A DNA stretch of 64,000 nucleotides, taken from contig CACECP010000003.1 in the NCBI GenBank assembly GCA_902558095.1, forward strand, positions 62,001-126,000. The letters run 5' to 3'. Shown piece by piece: positions 30,638 to 44,228 of this stretch. Position 1 is the first letter of the stretch. Every line of letters starts with the position of its first letter. The notes beneath the pieces were generated by a model. The model was not told the DNA's origin and did not search any database. It saw nothing but the letters and a program-made list of their open reading frames with translations. A program made the translations under genes and the position numbers. The DNA is from an uncultured SAR86 cluster bacterium (GTDB lineage Bacteria; Pseudomonadota; Gammaproteobacteria; Magnimaribacterales; D2472).

Positions 30638-32011
30638 TTGAATAACAAGTACATTATAGAGTTTAAAAGCATAGTCAAGATAGGCATTCCTATCTTTGGC
30701 TCCCAAATGTCATATATGCTAATGGGTGCAACGGATACTATCATTGCTGGTAGAGCTAGTGCAACAGACTTAGCCGGCCTTGCTGTTGGTACCGCATTTG
30801 CAAATACCTTATGGTTTTTTGTAACTGGAGTAATTTTCTCTGTAACTCCAATAGTTGCTCAATTATTTGGTGCTAAAAAATTCAAAGAAATTGGTAGAAA
30901 ACTCAGAGAGATCCTTTGGATAGCTGGATTTTTAGGTTTTTTATTAGCATGCATTATTTTTAACTTAGATCTCTTACTGGCCTTTTTACCAATAGAAGAC
31001 TCTATAACAAATGTAACAACGGGCTATCTTAAAGCTGTAGCCCCTGGTATTGCTTTTATAACTATATTTACCTGTATGAGATGTTATAGCGAGGGAATGA
31101 CCTTAACAAAACCTATATTTATTATCGCCTTCAGTGGAATGCTATTAAACATACCGCTAGATTTAATTTTTGTATATGGTTGGTTTGGATTCCCTAAACT
31201 TGGTGGTATGGGATGCGGCGTAGCTACTTCAATAGTTTCATTAATAATGATGGTTGTTCTTTTTATGTATATAGCTTTATCAAAGAATTACAAAAAAACA
31301 GCTCCATTTATAGCTTTTACCCTGCCCTCAATTAAGACAACTAAAGAAGTTTTTAAATTAGGGTTGCCAATTGGTATTGGAATATTTATTGAATTAAGTA
31401 TGTTTTCGGGAGCAGCAATAATATTAAGTGTTCTGGGTGAAGTTGTTGTTGCCAGTCATACTGTCGCAATAAATATTGCTAGTTTGTTTTTTATGGTTCC
31501 TCTAGCAATTGGTTTAGCTGCTGCAACTAGAGTTGGTAACCTGATTGGAGAGAAGAATCCTTATCAGGCAAAAATAGCCTCTCATTCAACCATATTTTTA
31601 TGCATAGTTGGTGCTCTTATGAATGTACTTATTATTCTTATTTTTGGTTCAAATATTGTAAGTTTATATACAACTGAGCTACCAGTTTTTGAATTGGCCC
31701 TAAGTTTAATTATTTTTGCTGCAATATTTCAAATACCTGATGGTATACAAATGGGTGCTTTAGGAAGTTTAAGGGGTTATAAAGATACATTTATACCAAT
31801 GATTCTCCTTTTAATATCTTATTGGGTTTTTGCTATGCCTATTGGTTTTTATTTGACGAACTATGGTTTTGTAAGTCCTTTAGGTGCCAAGGGTATGTGG
31901 TACGGCATGATTATTGGATTAAGTATTTTTTCAATATTATCAATATTTAGATTAAGGTGGATTATTAAAAAAACTTTACAGTTTAAGAGTTTAGAACCTC
32001 AGAAACTTTAG
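30638..32011 (+). CDS. MATE family efflux transporter (TTG start)
   Basis: [43 protein letters not shown]. Confidence 0.92.
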   Translation: MNNKYIIEFKSIVKIGIPIFGSQMSYMLMGATDTIIAGRASATDLAGLAVGTAFANTLWFFVTGVIFSVTPIVAQLFGAKKFKEIGRKLREILWIAGFLGFLLACIIFNLDLLLAFLPIEDSITNVTTGYLKAVAPGIAFITIFTCMRCYSEGMTLTKPIFIIAFSGMLLNIPLDLIFVYGWFGFPKLGGMGCGVATSIVSLIMMVVLFMYIALSKNYKKTAPFIAFTLPSIKTTKEVFKLGLPIGIGIFIELSMFSGAAIILSVLGEVVVASHTVAINIASLFFMVPLAIGLAAATRVGNLIGEKNPYQAKIASHSTIFLCIVGALMNVLIILIFGSNIVSLYTTELPVFELALSLIIFAAIFQIPDGIQMGALGSLRGYKDTFIPMILLLISYWVFAMPIGFYLTNYGFVSPLGAKGMWYGMIIGLSIFSILSIFRLRWIIKKTLQFKSLEPQKL

Positions 32012-32855
32012 ATCCAATAGAAACCAAATTATCTGCAATATGCACCCCACATTCTCTTAGTTTTTTTATTTTTTCTTTGGCGGTACCTTTGCCACCGGCT
32101 ATAATAGCTCCAGCATGACCCATTCTCTTCCCAGCTGGTGCTGTTTGTCCTGCTATGTATGATATTACCGGTTTTGAAATGTTATTTTGAATATATTCTG
32201 CAGCAGATTCCTCGGCATTTCCTCCAATTTCTCCAACCATTACAATAGCTTCTGTTTGGTCATCATTTTCAAAGAGTTTTAATATATCAATAAAAGAGGA
32301 TCCTGGAATCGGATCACCTCCAATACCAACACAGCTACTTTGACCAAAGCCTAAATCAGTTGTTTGTTTTACTGCTTCATATGTAAGCGTTCCAGATCTA
32401 GATATTATTCCAATAGATCCAGGTTTGTGAATATTACCAGGCATTATTCCCAATTTAGCTTCTCCAGGCGTAATAACGCCGGGACAATTTGGCCCAATAA
32501 GTCTAACTCCTAGTGCGTCAACTCTTTTTTTAACATGCAGCATATCTAAGGTTGGAACGCCCTCTGTAATACAGATTATTAACTTTATACCTGCTTCAGC
32601 AGATTCTAAGATAGAGTCTTTGCAAAATTTAGCAGGCACAAAGATTATTGATGCGTTTGGCTCAAGCTGCTTAACAGCATCTTGTACTGAGTCAAATACA
32701 GGTTTATTAAGATGAATTTGGCCACCTTTACCTGGAGTAACTCCACCAACTATATTTGTTCCATATTCAATAGATTGTTCAGAGTGAAGAGTTCCTTGAG
32801 AGCCTGTAAAACCTTGTACTAGTAACCTAGTATCTTTGTTAACTAAAATGCTCAT
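31983..32855 (-). CDS. sucD: Succinyl-CoA synthetase alpha subunit
   Basis: [48 protein letters not shown]. Confidence 0.97.
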   Translation of the reverse strand: MSILVNKDTRLLVQGFTGSQGTLHSEQSIEYGTNIVGGVTPGKGGQIHLNKPVFDSVQDAVKQLEPNASIIFVPAKFCKDSILESAEAGIKLIICITEGVPTLDMLHVKKRVDALGVRLIGPNCPGVITPGEAKLGIMPGNIHKPGSIGIISRSGTLTYEAVKQTTDLGFGQSSCVGIGGDPIPGSSFIDILKLFENDDQTEAIVMVGEIGGNAEESAAEYIQNNISKPVISYIAGQTAPAGKRMGHAGAIIAGGKGTAKEKIKKLRECGVHIADNLVSIGSKVSEVLNS

Positions 32856-34012
32856 TTTGCTAGCTCTACTGCTTTGTTTGCAGCATCGGATAAATTATTT
32901 ATGCTATGTATTGCTATATTTGCCTCAGATAGAATTTGTGCACCTAAATCAGCATTATTACCTTCAAGCCTTACAACAACTGGAATATTAATATTGACTT
33001 CTTTCATTGCCGCTACAACACCTTCAGCAATTAAATCGCATCTAACAATTCCACCAAATATATTAACTAAAACAACCTTAACTTCTTTATCTTTAAGTAT
33101 TATTTTAAATGCTTTTGCTACTCTTTGTTGAGTAGCAGTACCACCAACATCTAAGAAATTAGCTGGATTACCCCCAAAAAATTTAATAGTATCCATGGTT
33201 CCCATAGCCAATCCTGCTCCATTGACCATACAGCCAATATTCCCATCTAAAGAAACATAACTTAAGTCACTTTTTGCTGCTTCTGCCTCTTGGGGATCCT
33301 CTTGAGTCTCATCATACATTTCTTGAAGCTCAGGCTGTCTGAATAAAGCATTAGAGTCAATATTTATTTTTGCATCTAAACAATGTAAATCACCATTGTC
33401 ATTAATAACTAAAGGATTTATCTCAAGAAGGCTAAGATCTTTTTCAATGAATAACCTTAAAAGGTTTTCAATCATAGGAATGAATTGCTTTGTTTGAATA
33501 TCATTAAGCCCAAGAACTCTAGAAATACTTAAAGCTTCTTCTTTTGCATTTGAATTTTCAATATCTATGCCTTGATAAATTATTTTTTCTGGTGAATTTT
33601 TTGCAACATCTTCAATATTTACTCCTCCTTCACTTGATCCAATGAAGACAATTTTTTGAGAATCTCTATCAACCACAGCACTTAAGTAGAGCTCTTTTGA
33701 AATACTTGTGCACTCCTCTATTAATATTGAGTTAACAAGTTGGCCTTTTTTATCAGTTTGATATGTAACTAATCTCTTACCTAACCACCTTTCAGCAAAT
33801 CTAGTAGCTGATTTAACTGAATCAATTAATTCAACTCCTCCAGACTTACCTCGTCCTCCTGCATGTACTTGAGCTTTTACAACCCACTTAGATCCGCCAA
33901 TTTCATTACATGCATCTTCAGCATCGCTGGCATCAAATATAACTTTTCCTTTTGAGACAGGAAGATTATATTGGGCAAATAATAATTTGCCTTGATACTC
34001 ATGAAGATTCAT
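32852..34012 (-). CDS. sucC: Succinyl-CoA synthetase beta subunit
   Basis: [54 protein letters not shown]. Confidence 0.97.
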   Translation of the reverse strand: MNLHEYQGKLLFAQYNLPVSKGKVIFDASDAEDACNEIGGSKWVVKAQVHAGGRGKSGGVELIDSVKSATRFAERWLGKRLVTYQTDKKGQLVNSILIEECTSISKELYLSAVVDRDSQKIVFIGSSEGGVNIEDVAKNSPEKIIYQGIDIENSNAKEEALSISRVLGLNDIQTKQFIPMIENLLRLFIEKDLSLLEINPLVINDNGDLHCLDAKINIDSNALFRQPELQEMYDETQEDPQEAEAAKSDLSYVSLDGNIGCMVNGAGLAMGTMDTIKFFGGNPANFLDVGGTATQQRVAKAFKIILKDKEVKVVLVNIFGGIVRCDLIAEGVVAAMKEVNINIPVVVRLEGNNADLGAQILSEANIAIHSINNLSDAANKAVELAK

Positions 34013-35427
34013 TTAACCTTATTTCCTATATGGATGGCTTGATTGTTAGAAGCCAATGCAGCTTCATGAAAGGCTTCTGAAACTGTGGGATGACTAAACA
34101 TTGTTAATGCTATATCTTCAGAACTTGCACCAAACTCCATTGAAATTAATGCTTGTTGAACAATTTCAGCAGCAGCAGGTCCAAATACATGAACACCAAG
34201 AATAGTATCAGTTTTCTTATCAGATAGTACTTTTACAAAACCAACAGATTGATCTACAGCAAGAGCTCTTCCGGAAGCTGAAAAAGGAAATTTTCCAACT
34301 TTATAATTAATATTCTTAGATTTTAATTCACCTTCATTACTTCCAACCCAAGCAATTTCAGGATGAGAATATATAACAGAAGGCACAAGATCATAGTTCA
34401 CCTGAGCATGTTTTTCAGCAATTCTTTCTGCTACCATTATTCCCTCTTCACTGCCTTTGTGGGCAAGCATAGGCCCTCTAACAACATCTCCAACAGCCCA
34501 TATGTTAGAGACAGCTGTTTGACAAAATTCATTAACTTCAATAAATCCTTTATTTATGGAAATATTAAGTCCTTCATCAATTACTCCTTCAGAGTTTGGA
34601 GACCTTCCTACAGCAACAATCAATTTATCAAACTTTTTTTCAATCTCTTTACCTTGATTCTCATAAGTAACAGTAACGCAATCTTTTTCTTGAGAAGACT
34701 TTGTTACTTTTGAGCCTAATTGAATATCTAAACCTTGTTTCTTAAATTCTTTAAGTGATTCTTTTGAAATATCTTTATCAGCTATTGGAAGAAAATCATC
34801 AAGAGCCTCAATCACAGTAACCTCTGAACCAAGTCTTGACCATACACTTCCAAGTTCTAGACCAATAATACCAGCCCCAACAACCCCCAGAGTTTTTGGC
34901 ACCTTGTCAAAAGAAAGTGCTCCGGTGCTATCAACAATATTTTTACTAAATTTAGCTGAAGGAATTTCAATTGGTTTTGAGCCGGTTGCTATGATTATAT
35001 TTTTTGCTTCAATATTTTCTATCGAGCCATCAGCTTTTGTTACCTCTATCGTATTAGGAGAAATAACTTTACCTCTTCCTGATAAAGATTTAACTTTATT
35101 GGCTGAAAAAAGTCCGCTAATCCCACCAGTTAGTTTATTTACAATATCATCCTTTCTTTTCATCATCGAACTAAGATCTAAACCCAATTTTTCAATTTTG
35201 ATGCCATGTTCACTAAGATTTTTATGTGCTTCATAATATCTATGAGATGAATCTAAAAGAGCCTTAGATGGAATGCATCCTACGTTTAAACATGTGCCTC
35301 CAAGATTAGCCTTACCTTTTTTATCAATCGATTCTTCAATGCAAAGAGTTTTTAGGCCTAATTGAGAAGCTTTTATGGCAGCAACATATCCTGCTGGTCC
35401 ACTTCCTATAACTACCACATCAAACAT
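34009..35427 (-). CDS. lpd: Dihydrolipoyl dehydrogenase
   Basis: [40 protein letters not shown]. Confidence 0.97.
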   Translation of the reverse strand: MFDVVVIGSGPAGYVAAIKASQLGLKTLCIEESIDKKGKANLGGTCLNVGCIPSKALLDSSHRYYEAHKNLSEHGIKIEKLGLDLSSMMKRKDDIVNKLTGGISGLFSANKVKSLSGRGKVISPNTIEVTKADGSIENIEAKNIIIATGSKPIEIPSAKFSKNIVDSTGALSFDKVPKTLGVVGAGIIGLELGSVWSRLGSEVTVIEALDDFLPIADKDISKESLKEFKKQGLDIQLGSKVTKSSQEKDCVTVTYENQGKEIEKKFDKLIVAVGRSPNSEGVIDEGLNISINKGFIEVNEFCQTAVSNIWAVGDVVRGPMLAHKGSEEGIMVAERIAEKHAQVNYDLVPSVIYSHPEIAWVGSNEGELKSKNINYKVGKFPFSASGRALAVDQSVGFVKVLSDKKTDTILGVHVFGPAAAEIVQQALISMEFGASSEDIALTMFSHPTVSEAFHEAALASNNQAIHIGNKVK

Positions 35428-35439
35428 ATTTTTTCCTTA

Positions 35440-36630
35440 TTATAAATTTAATAAAAGTCTTTCTGGTGATTCAAGCTGCTCCTTAATGGATACTAAAAAG
35501 GTGACTGCCTCTTTACCATCTAACAATCTATGGTCATAACTCATTGCAAGATACATCATTGGTCTAATAACAACCTCACCATTAATCGCAACAGGCCTAT
35601 CTTGAATAGCATGCATTCCTAAAATCGCCGTTTGAGGTGCATTCAAGATCGGCGTCGATAACAAGGACCCAAAAATACCTCCATTAGAAATTGTAAAAGT
35701 TCCACCTTGCATTTCTTCGATTGATAATTTTCCATTTCTGGCTTTCTCAGAGTAACTTAATATAGATTTTTCTATTTCAGGTAATGATTTTGTATCAGCA
35801 TCCTTGATTATTGGGACAACTAGCCCCCTATCAGTTGATACAGCGACACCAATATCTTGGAAGCCATGATAAACAATGTCATCACCATCGATAGAAGCAT
35901 TAACAACTGGAAATTTTTTTAAAGCCTGTACGGCTGCGATTACAAAGAACCCCATAAAGCCTAATTTAACTTCATGTTCTTTTTCAAATTCAGCGCCATA
36001 TTTTGATCTAAGATCTTTAATAGGCAACATATCAACCTCATTAAAAGTTGTAAGCATTGCCGTATTTTGTTTTACAGAAACAAGTCTTTTTGCAATAGTT
36101 GACCTCAAACGAGACATTGGAACCCTTTTTTCAAGCCTATCAGAAGCTGACGAAACTTGCTCCAAAGGGATGTTTTTAGATTCTTTCTGATCAGATTCTA
36201 AATGATTGATAACATCAGCTTTTGTTATACGATCATCCTTACCCGATGCCATGATATCTTTTGGGTTTATGTTTTCTTCAGAAATTATTTTCTTAGCCGC
36301 AGGACCTATTTTCTTAACAGCAGGTTTGCTAATTTTCTTTTCAGTTTTTATCTGTTTTTCTTTAATATCTGAAGAAGTTTTAGATGAATTATCAGATTCT
36401 GAGAATTCTCCAATTACTTCAGCACTTGAAACAGTGTCACCTTCAGATTTAATAATCTTTGTTATTACTCCATCAGCTTGAGCTAGAACTTCCAGAACCA
36501 CTTTATCTGTTTCAATTTCTGCAATGACTTCATCTTGGTTTACATTCTCTCCCTCCTTTTTTAACCAATTTGCAACTGTTCCGTCTGCAACAGACTCAGG
36601 AAAAGTGGGTGATTTGATTTTTATGCTCAT
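35440..36630 (-). CDS. sucB: 2-oxoglutarate dehydrogenase E2, dihydrolipoyl succinyltransferase
   Basis: ETDKVVLEV lipoyl site; [49 protein letters not shown]. Confidence 0.97.
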   Translation of the reverse strand: MSIKIKSPTFPESVADGTVANWLKKEGENVNQDEVIAEIETDKVVLEVLAQADGVITKIIKSEGDTVSSAEVIGEFSESDNSSKTSSDIKEKQIKTEKKISKPAVKKIGPAAKKIISEENINPKDIMASGKDDRITKADVINHLESDQKESKNIPLEQVSSASDRLEKRVPMSRLRSTIAKRLVSVKQNTAMLTTFNEVDMLPIKDLRSKYGAEFEKEHEVKLGFMGFFVIAAVQALKKFPVVNASIDGDDIVYHGFQDIGVAVSTDRGLVVPIIKDADTKSLPEIEKSILSYSEKARNGKLSIEEMQGGTFTISNGGIFGSLLSTPILNAPQTAILGMHAIQDRPVAINGEVVIRPMMYLAMSYDHRLLDGKEAVTFLVSIKEQLESPERLLLNL

Positions 36631-39434
36631 TCAAATATTGCCTTATTAATTAAGTCTTGTTGTTGCTGAAGATGAAGCTTCATTAAACCAACTGCTGGAG
36701 CTGCTGCTGCTGGTCGACTTATTAAACTTACTTCATATCCTTTACTAAATCTGTCTAATACTCTTTGAATTCTGTGTCTGTGGCTAAACCAAGCTCCTTG
36801 GTTTAAGGGTTCTTCCTGACACCATATATATTCCTTTACATTTTCGTACTTTGTTAGTATTTCTTCAAGGTCATCATATGGAAAAGGATATAATTGTTCT
36901 ATCCTTATTATTGCAGTATTTCTTATCTTTTTATTATTTCTTTTTTTCATAAGATCATAAAAAACTTTTCCAGAACACATAATAAGTCTTTTGACATTCT
37001 TTTTATTTTTTAAATTATCATCTATAACACATGAAAAATTTCCATCAACTAATTCATTTAAGTTTGAAATTGCATCTGGGTTTCTAAGCAAGCTTTTAGG
37101 AGAGATTACTACCAACGGCGTTCTCATTTTTCTAATTGCCTGTCTTCTAAGTAAATGAAAAATTTGTTTTGGTGTACTTGGAACACAGACTTGAATATTT
37201 TCTGATGCGCATAATTGTAAAAATCTTTCAATTCTTGCACTACTATGCTCTGGTCCTTGTCCTTCGTAACCATGAGGAAGTAGCATAACAAGACCAGATA
37301 ATCTTTCCCACTTATGTTGAGCAGACACTATAAATTGATCTATAACAACCTGTGCTCCATTTGCAAAATCACCAAATTGAGCTTCCCAAATAGCTAAACC
37401 AGATGGCCAGGTAGCAGAATAGCCATACTCAAAGCCCAGAACTGCTTCTTCAGATAATAAAGAATCATATATATCAAATCTGGTATCACTTTGTTCTGCG
37501 ATCTCAGAGAGAGGAATAAATCCCATACCAGATCTGGAATCAAATACACACGCATGTCGATGAGAAAATGTTCCTCTTCTAACATCCTGACCAGAAATTC
37601 TTATTGGGTAGCCCTCCTTTAATAGTGTTGCATAAGCCATGCTTTCAGCATAGCCCCAGTTAATAGGAGTTTTTTCATCTGTCATGCTTAATCTATCTTC
37701 AAAAATCTTTCTTGCTTGATTTCCTAAATTAAAAGATTTTGGGACTTTACAAATATCTTTACCAAGTTTAATAAATTCTTTTTTATCAAAAGTCGTATCT
37801 ACTTTTGGCCACCATTTAATATCCATAAATGGCTGCCAATCAAACCATAAGCTATCATTTGGTTTTTTTGCCAAATTCTTAGCTACTGATTTTCCACCCT
37901 CTAAAGACTTTCTATATGAGACCTTGATATCTTTTGCTTTCTCTTTTGATAAAATTCCTTTGGAAATCAAATTTTCTTCATATTGTTTAAGTACGCTTGG
38001 ATGTTCAGATATTTTTTTATACATCAAAGGTTGAGTTGCAGATGGATCATCTGCTTCATTATGCCCTCTTCTTCTGTAACAAAATAAGTCAATTACAATA
38101 TCTTTTTTAAATTTGTTTCTATATTTGCATGCAATTTTTGTAGCATTAACTACCATTTCTGGATCATCTCCATTTACATGAATGACAGGAGCTTGAATCA
38201 TCTTGGCCACGTCTGATGAATAATCAGTTGATCTTGAGTCATTAACATTGCTAGTTGTAAAACCAATTTGATTATTAACAATGACATGAATAGTTCCGCC
38301 CACATAGAAACCTCTCGTTTGTGACATTTGAAGAGATTCCATTACGACACCTTGACCAGAAAACGAAGCATCGCCATGAAGCAGCACTGGTATAACTTTT
38401 GATCTATCCTTGTCTTTTATTCTGTCCTGTCTAGCTCGAACTGAACCTATAACAACAGGATCTACAATTTCTAAGTGAGATGGATTATTAAATAATGAAA
38501 CATGAACTTCTCCTCCTTTAGTATCAAAGTTAGAAGAAAAACCTAAGTGATATTTAACATCTCCTGTGCTGGCACCTTCAAGCGTGGAATCTTCATCAAA
38601 AGCAGCAAATAAATCTGATGGCAACTTACCAAGAACATTTACAAGAAGATTTAATCTACCTCTATGCGCCATACCAAAACAAATTTGATTTGCGCCCATA
38701 GATCCACAATTTTGTATTATGCTTTCAACTAGTGGGACCAACGATTCAGCGCCATCAATGCCAAAACGTTTCATTCCAGGATATTTTGCAGATAAGTATT
38801 TTGCTAGTCCTTCAGCAGAATTTAACCTCTCAAAAATATTTAGTTTTTCTTCATCGTCAAATGAATATTCTTGGAGTTTTGATTCAAATTTTCTTTGAAA
38901 CCATCTTCTTTCTTCTGATTCCATGATGTGATTGCATTCAATGCCAATATTTCCACAATAAATTTCTTCTAATCGATTTATTATTTCCCTAAGAGTTGAT
39001 TTATCTGAACCGGTATCTAAAGTATCGGTATAAAATACTTGATCGAGATCTTCATTAGACAAACCATGAAATTCAATATCTAAATCTTCTACAAAACGAC
39101 GTTCCATCATTCCTAAAGGGTCGAGCTTTGCTTTAAGATGACCTCGATTTCTGTATGATTGTATAAGCCTTATTACCTTTCCTTGTCTTTCATCAACAGA
39201 CACTTCGGAAGTAATATTATTTCTAGATATATTTTTAAAATCTTTAATTATTTCTAAATGAGAAATTTCTCCATTAGATTTTGGATGGCTTGGAAGATTA
39301 GTAAAAAAATCAAACCATTCTTTTGATAAATCTTCTGGATTATTAATGAATATTTCGTATAGGCTTTCTAAGTAGGCAGCATGTCCCGCAGAGATGTGTG
39401 AGCTCCCCCAAAGCTCTTTCATTCTTAAACTCAT
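36627..39434 (-). CDS. sucA: 2-oxoglutarate dehydrogenase E1
   Basis: [56 protein letters not shown]. Confidence 0.97.
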   Translation of the reverse strand: MSLRMKELWGSSHISAGHAAYLESLYEIFINNPEDLSKEWFDFFTNLPSHPKSNGEISHLEIIKDFKNISRNNITSEVSVDERQGKVIRLIQSYRNRGHLKAKLDPLGMMERRFVEDLDIEFHGLSNEDLDQVFYTDTLDTGSDKSTLREIINRLEEIYCGNIGIECNHIMESEERRWFQRKFESKLQEYSFDDEEKLNIFERLNSAEGLAKYLSAKYPGMKRFGIDGAESLVPLVESIIQNCGSMGANQICFGMAHRGRLNLLVNVLGKLPSDLFAAFDEDSTLEGASTGDVKYHLGFSSNFDTKGGEVHVSLFNNPSHLEIVDPVVIGSVRARQDRIKDKDRSKVIPVLLHGDASFSGQGVVMESLQMSQTRGFYVGGTIHVIVNNQIGFTTSNVNDSRSTDYSSDVAKMIQAPVIHVNGDDPEMVVNATKIACKYRNKFKKDIVIDLFCYRRRGHNEADDPSATQPLMYKKISEHPSVLKQYEENLISKGILSKEKAKDIKVSYRKSLEGGKSVAKNLAKKPNDSLWFDWQPFMDIKWWPKVDTTFDKKEFIKLGKDICKVPKSFNLGNQARKIFEDRLSMTDEKTPINWGYAESMAYATLLKEGYPIRISGQDVRRGTFSHRHACVFDSRSGMGFIPLSEIAEQSDTRFDIYDSLLSEEAVLGFEYGYSATWPSGLAIWEAQFGDFANGAQVVIDQFIVSAQHKWERLSGLVMLLPHGYEGQGPEHSSARIERFLQLCASENIQVCVPSTPKQIFHLLRRQAIRKMRTPLVVISPKSLLRNPDAISNLNELVDGNFSCVIDDNLKNKKNVKRLIMCSGKVFYDLMKKRNNKKIRNTAIIRIEQLYPFPYDDLEEILTKYENVKEYIWCQEEPLNQGAWFSHRHRIQRVLDRFSKGYEVSLISRPAAAAPAVGLMKLHLQQQQDLINKAIFE

Positions 39435-39447
39435 TAGTGCCTTCTAT

Positions 39448-40188
39448 TTATACTCCATCAGAGACAATTATATCCTTTTTATTTTTATGTAACATTGATT
39501 TTATTTCACCAATTGCCTTATTTGGATTGAGTCCTTTAGGGCAAACATTTACACAATTCATAATTCCATGACATCTGTATACACTAAATGGATCTGATAA
39601 AGACTCTAGCCTTTCTTGTGTTTTTAAATCTCGAGAATCTGCTAAAAATCTATATGCTTGAAGTAATGCTGCTGGCCCAACAAATTTATCAGGATTCCAC
39701 CAAAAAGAAGGGCAGCTTGTAGAACAGCAAGCACATAAAATGCATTCATATAATCCATCTAGTTTATCTCTTTCTTCGGGTGATTGAAGTCTTTCTTGTT
39801 CTGGAGCAGTTGTTTCATTTTGTAAAAAAGGTTTGATTTTTTCGTATTGAGCATAAAACTCTGTCATATCTACAACTAAATCTCTAATAACAGGCAATCC
39901 AGGCAAGGGTCGAAGTTCAATTTTATTTCTTTTAATTACAGAAGAGATCGGGGTGATGCATGCTAGTCCATTTTTCCCATTGATATTCATACCATCTGAA
40001 CCACATACACCCTCTCTACAGGATCTTCTAAAAGAAATAGATTGGTCATCCTCTTTTAATAAGTGTAATAAGTCTAAAACCATAATATCTCTATCAGGCT
40101 TTTCAATAGAATATTCTTTCATGTAAGGAAATTTATCCTCCTCAGGATTGTAACGATATAGACTAACTTTTAATTTATTACTAATCAT
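39448..40188 (-). CDS. sdhB: Succinate dehydrogenase iron-sulfur subunit
   Basis: RRSCREGVCGSDGMNINGKNGLAC, ECILCACCSTSCPSFWWNPDKFVGPAALLQAYR. Confidence 0.97.
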   Translation of the reverse strand: MISNKLKVSLYRYNPEEDKFPYMKEYSIEKPDRDIMVLDLLHLLKEDDQSISFRRSCREGVCGSDGMNINGKNGLACITPISSVIKRNKIELRPLPGLPVIRDLVVDMTEFYAQYEKIKPFLQNETTAPEQERLQSPEERDKLDGLYECILCACCSTSCPSFWWNPDKFVGPAALLQAYRFLADSRDLKTQERLESLSDPFSVYRCHGIMNCVNVCPKGLNPNKAIGEIKSMLHKNKKDIIVSDGV

Positions 40189-41972
40189 TAATATGACCTA
40201 ACCTTAGGCGGAAATGCATCAACCTTTGAGGGATTAAAATTAACCTCTCTTTTGCTTACAGATTTTGAAATTGGATCATATATGGTATGGCATAACCAAT
40301 TTTTATCATCTCTATCTGGATAATCATCTCTTGCATGAGCCCCTCTACTTTCTGTTCTTTGATATGCTGATATGGCTGTAGATTCTGCGACTTCAAAAAG
40401 ATTTTGAAGCTCTATTGCCTCAACTCTGCTTGTATTAAAAGCATCGCTTTTATCCTTAAGATGAAGATTTTGTACCTTATGCTTTAATTCGTTTAATTGA
40501 TCTAAGCCCTTCTTCATGAATTCACCACGTCTAAAAACCCCAAAATAGTTCTGCATGCACTCCTGAAGTTCTTTTTTAACATCAGCAGGATCAAAACCTT
40601 CTCTAGACTCATTTAGCTTGTTAAGTCTTTGAAGTGAATTTTCAATATCATCTTTTGAAGCAGAGTCTACTCCACCGCCAGACTTGAGTTCACTTTGTAT
40701 GTGCTTGCCTGTAGCTCTTCCAAAAACGACTAAATCAAGCAAAGAATTTCCACCTAGTCTATTTGCACCATGAACAGAAACACATGCCGCTTCTCCAGCA
40801 GAAAATAATCCTGGTATTAATTTATCTTCATTGTCTTTTCTTGTAAAAGCCTGCCCAGAAACATTAGTGGGTGTTCCTCCCATCATGTAATGACAAGTTG
40901 GAACAACTGGAATTGGCTCATATATTGGATCAACATGTGCAAACGTTCGAGATAGCTCACAAATTCCCGGAAGTTTTGAATTTAAAACGTCTGCTCCTAA
41001 ATGATCAAGTTTTAAGAAAATATGATCATTTTTTTCACCGCAACCTCTTCCTTCAAGAATTTCAAGAACCATTGAACGAGCAACAACATCTCTACCAGCA
41101 AGGTCCTTTACATTTGGAGCATATCTTTCCATAAATCTTTCACCATCTTTATTTATAAGATAGCCGCCCTCACCTCTGCAACCCTCGGTGACTAAAGAGC
41201 CAGCTCCATATATTCCTGTAGGATGAAATTGCCACATCTCCATATCCTGAGCTGGATAACCAGCTCTTAGTGCCATAGCCAAACCGTCACCGGTATTAAT
41301 TAAAGCATTTGTTGTAGAAGCATAAATTCTACCTGCACCGCCAGTTGCCAAAACAGTAGCCTGAGCTTTGAGATATGCAACCTCTCCGTTTTCAATAGAG
41401 AATGCTATTACTCCAGTAACTTCATCTTTTGAGTTTTTAACCAAATCTACTGCGAACCATTCATTTAAAAAATTAGTGCCTTCTTTAACATTGTTTTGAT
41501 AAAGGGTATGAAGTAAAGCATGTCCTGTTCTATCTGCAGCTGCGCATGTTCTAGCTGCCTGTCCTCCTTTACCAAAATCTTTTGATTGCCCACCAAATGG
41601 ACGTTGGTAAATCCTTCCATTCTCAAATCTTGAAAAAGGAAGTCCCATGTGCTCAAGCTCAAATACAGCTTTTGGTCCTTCAGAACATAAATATTCAATT
41701 GCATCTTGATCACCAATAAAATCAGCACCCTTTACTGTGTCATACATATGCCATCTCCAATCATCATTCGGATCAGCGCTTGCAATAGCACATGTAATCC
41801 CACCTTGAGCTGAAACAGTATGAGATCTTGTGGGAAAAACTTTTGAAACAACTGCAGTTTTTAAGCCTGATTTAGCTAATTCTAATGAAGCTCTCATACC
41901 GGATCCGCCACCTCCAATAATAAGGGCATCAAACTCAATTGTTTTAATATTATTTGTAAAGATATTAATCAT
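40188..41972 (-). CDS. sdhA: Succinate dehydrogenase flavoprotein subunit
   Basis: [61 protein letters not shown]. Confidence 0.97.
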   Translation of the reverse strand: MINIFTNNIKTIEFDALIIGGGGSGMRASLELAKSGLKTAVVSKVFPTRSHTVSAQGGITCAIASADPNDDWRWHMYDTVKGADFIGDQDAIEYLCSEGPKAVFELEHMGLPFSRFENGRIYQRPFGGQSKDFGKGGQAARTCAAADRTGHALLHTLYQNNVKEGTNFLNEWFAVDLVKNSKDEVTGVIAFSIENGEVAYLKAQATVLATGGAGRIYASTTNALINTGDGLAMALRAGYPAQDMEMWQFHPTGIYGAGSLVTEGCRGEGGYLINKDGERFMERYAPNVKDLAGRDVVARSMVLEILEGRGCGEKNDHIFLKLDHLGADVLNSKLPGICELSRTFAHVDPIYEPIPVVPTCHYMMGGTPTNVSGQAFTRKDNEDKLIPGLFSAGEAACVSVHGANRLGGNSLLDLVVFGRATGKHIQSELKSGGGVDSASKDDIENSLQRLNKLNESREGFDPADVKKELQECMQNYFGVFRRGEFMKKGLDQLNELKHKVQNLHLKDKSDAFNTSRVEAIELQNLFEVAESTAISAYQRTESRGAHARDDYPDRDDKNWLCHTIYDPISKSVSKREVNFNPSKVDAFPPKVRSY

Positions 41973-42004
41973 TATTAATATTTATAATTATATATCATTA
42001 TAAT

Positions 42005-42361
42005 TTATAACCATATTATATATAAAACTAAAGCTAAATACATCGCTCCCAATAAAACAAACAGAAAATAATAAATTTTTCTATAAATATCTGCATATTT
42101 AGATAAAGATTTGTTCAAAAAGCCCAATGTACGATAAGTTAAATAATCGGTGCCAACAGTCCAAAGCCCTATAAAGGCATGAGTTATAACTAAGATAAAT
42201 GCTATTGAGGACAAAATCCTGGTTTGAAATGATAGGAAAAATTCTGACCATGAAAAAAAATTTAAATTGCTAGAATAGACATTTATAAAAATGTAGATTA
42301 GATACCCTAATAAATATATCGAAGAATATCTCTGGAGATTCCATATTATCGAACCTTTCAT
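42005..42361 (-). CDS. sdhD: Succinate dehydrogenase membrane anchor subunit
   Basis: Three-TM protein between sdhA and sdhC; HAFIGLWTVGTDYL. Confidence 0.85.
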   Translation of the reverse strand: MKGSIIWNLQRYSSIYLLGYLIYIFINVYSSNLNFFSWSEFFLSFQTRILSSIAFILVITHAFIGLWTVGTDYLTYRTLGFLNKSLSKYADIYRKIYYFLFVLLGAMYLALVLYIIWL

Positions 42362-42753
42362 AGCAAGCTATAACCTAAGAAAAATGAGTAGCTCAAAGCC
42401 CAAAAAATAACAACAAATATTGCTGAATAATTTGCTCCTTTAAGTGACTCACCGATGTGAAAGAAGTCCATGATCAGATGTCTCAAACCTGTCAAGATGT
42501 GATACCAAAAAAATGAAAGGCTTACATAAAAAAATAATGAAAAAAAAGAAAAAGAATTTAAACTTGCTAGTAAATCTTCATAACTTGATTTAGATGATGT
42601 CGATTCGCTTATGACATAAAGCAATAATGGCAAAGTTATAAAAAATACATAAATGCCTGCTAATCTGTGAGTTATAGAGGAAAATGCAGACATTGGTAGT
42701 CTGATTTTTGTTAAATCAAGATATACTGGCCTTTCTTGCATTGTGTGCTTCAA
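42358..42753 (-). CDS. sdhC: Succinate dehydrogenase cytochrome b556 subunit
   Basis: RPVYLDLTKIRLPMSAFSSITHRLAGIYVF; HILTGLRHLIMDF. Confidence 0.92.
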   Translation of the reverse strand: MKHTMQERPVYLDLTKIRLPMSAFSSITHRLAGIYVFFITLPLLLYVISESTSSKSSYEDLLASLNSFSFFSLFFYVSLSFFWYHILTGLRHLIMDFFHIGESLKGANYSAIFVVIFWALSYSFFLGYSLL

Positions 42754-42828
42754 AAATAAATATAAAAAAATTTATTATAATTGGTTCAAATTATACAGCA
42801 GATTCTTTATATAACTATCTTTAGTAAA

Positions 42829-44214
42829 TTACTTCTTAACTTTTTTATTATGTTTGATTAGTCGTTGTCTTTTTTTAATTTGCCTTTCGGTTAATTTGTT
42901 TGTTTTGTTGTCATAAGGATTATCAGCCTTTCTAAATATCAGCCTTAACTGAATGCTTAATAAACCCAGGCTGGAGCGAAAAGAATTCTCTAGATATTTC
43001 TTATAATTATTAGGAATTTTTTTGTCTTGGTTGGAATGTATTATCAATGTAGTTGGACAAGTTCCTCCAAAGTGAACGTGTTTAAATTTAAGTTGTCTTC
43101 CTCCAACTGCTGGTGGAGCGCTCATTGATATAAATTTTCTAAGCAAATTATTTAAATTCGAAGTAGAGAATTTCTTTTGTGAAAGATCAATAAGTTTATT
43201 TGTCATATTAAAAACTTTATTAAATCCTATTTTTTTTATTGCTGATATTTCTAAAGTGACAAGATTTGACATAAATTCTGATTGCATTTTTTTTGTTTTA
43301 TAAATTTCTATAAGTTCTTCCTTTTTTAAGAGATCTATCTTATTAAAAACAAATAAAACAGGCTTTCCGTTATCTATTATCATGTTTAATATTTTAAGGT
43401 CTTGATCAACAAGACCGTCTGTTGCATCGCATATAAAAATAACTATGTCACTCTGCTCTATTGCATGAATAGCCCTAACATAGGAAAAATATTCAATTTT
43501 ATGATTGTATTTATAGCCTTTTCTAATTCCAGCAGTATCAATAAATATAAATTTATGATTGTTAAATTCAAATGGAACGCTTATTGCATCAATGGTTGTG
43601 CCTGCGATATCACTTACAATTAGCCTATCTTCGTTAATAATTTGATTTATAAATGTAGATTTTCCTGCATTTGGTCTCCCAAGAATTGCAACTTTTTTTC
43701 CCTCAGGCAATTCAACCGATACATTGGGAACCTTACTTTCGAGATGTGATTTTAATATATTTAGATTTTTAGAATGTTCGGCGCTGATTTTAATAAATTC
43801 AAGAATCCCGTTTTTAGCAAGATCATCATAAATTGAAGAGTTTGATTTTTTGTCAATTTTATTAATTACTGTTATGAAATCCTTATTTAATTTCCTTAAT
43901 TTATAAATAATATCTAGGTCTTCTTTGTTTAAATCCTCCGAACTATCTAATAAAAGAATAATTAGTGATGACTCTTCAACAGCCAACCAAGCTTGTTGAG
44001 AGATTGCTTCTTTAATGGTTTCTTTCTTATTAGCGATGCCACCAGTATCAACCAACAGAGTATCTCTATTTTTTAACTTTATAAAGCCATAATTTCTATC
44101 TTTAGTAAGACCTGGAAAATCTGAAACTACTGCATCCCTTGACTTAGTTAATTTATTGAAAAGAGAAGATTTTCCGACATTAGGACGTCCTATGATTGCT
44201 ATTGAGGTAAACAT
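42829..44214 (-). CDS. der: Ribosome biogenesis GTPase Der/EngA
   Basis: Two G domains: GRPNVGKSSLFN...DTGG and GRPNAGKSTFIN...DTAGIRK; KH-like C-terminus. Confidence 0.96.
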   Translation of the reverse strand: MFTSIAIIGRPNVGKSSLFNKLTKSRDAVVSDFPGLTKDRNYGFIKLKNRDTLLVDTGGIANKKETIKEAISQQAWLAVEESSLIILLLDSSEDLNKEDLDIIYKLRKLNKDFITVINKIDKKSNSSIYDDLAKNGILEFIKISAEHSKNLNILKSHLESKVPNVSVELPEGKKVAILGRPNAGKSTFINQIINEDRLIVSDIAGTTIDAISVPFEFNNHKFIFIDTAGIRKGYKYNHKIEYFSYVRAIHAIEQSDIVIFICDATDGLVDQDLKILNMIIDNGKPVLFVFNKIDLLKKEELIEIYKTKKMQSEFMSNLVTLEISAIKKIGFNKVFNMTNKLIDLSQKKFSTSNLNNLLRKFISMSAPPAVGGRQLKFKHVHFGGTCPTTLIIHSNQDKKIPNNYKKYLENSFRSSLGLLSIQLRLIFRKADNPYDNKTNKLTERQIKKRQRLIKHNKKVKK

Positions 44215-44228
44215 TTTTAAATCTCATT

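Noticed and set aside
34363-34713. 116-aa + strand ORF opposite lpd
   Set aside because: Fully antisense to a conserved gene, low-complexity aromatic/Ser composition.
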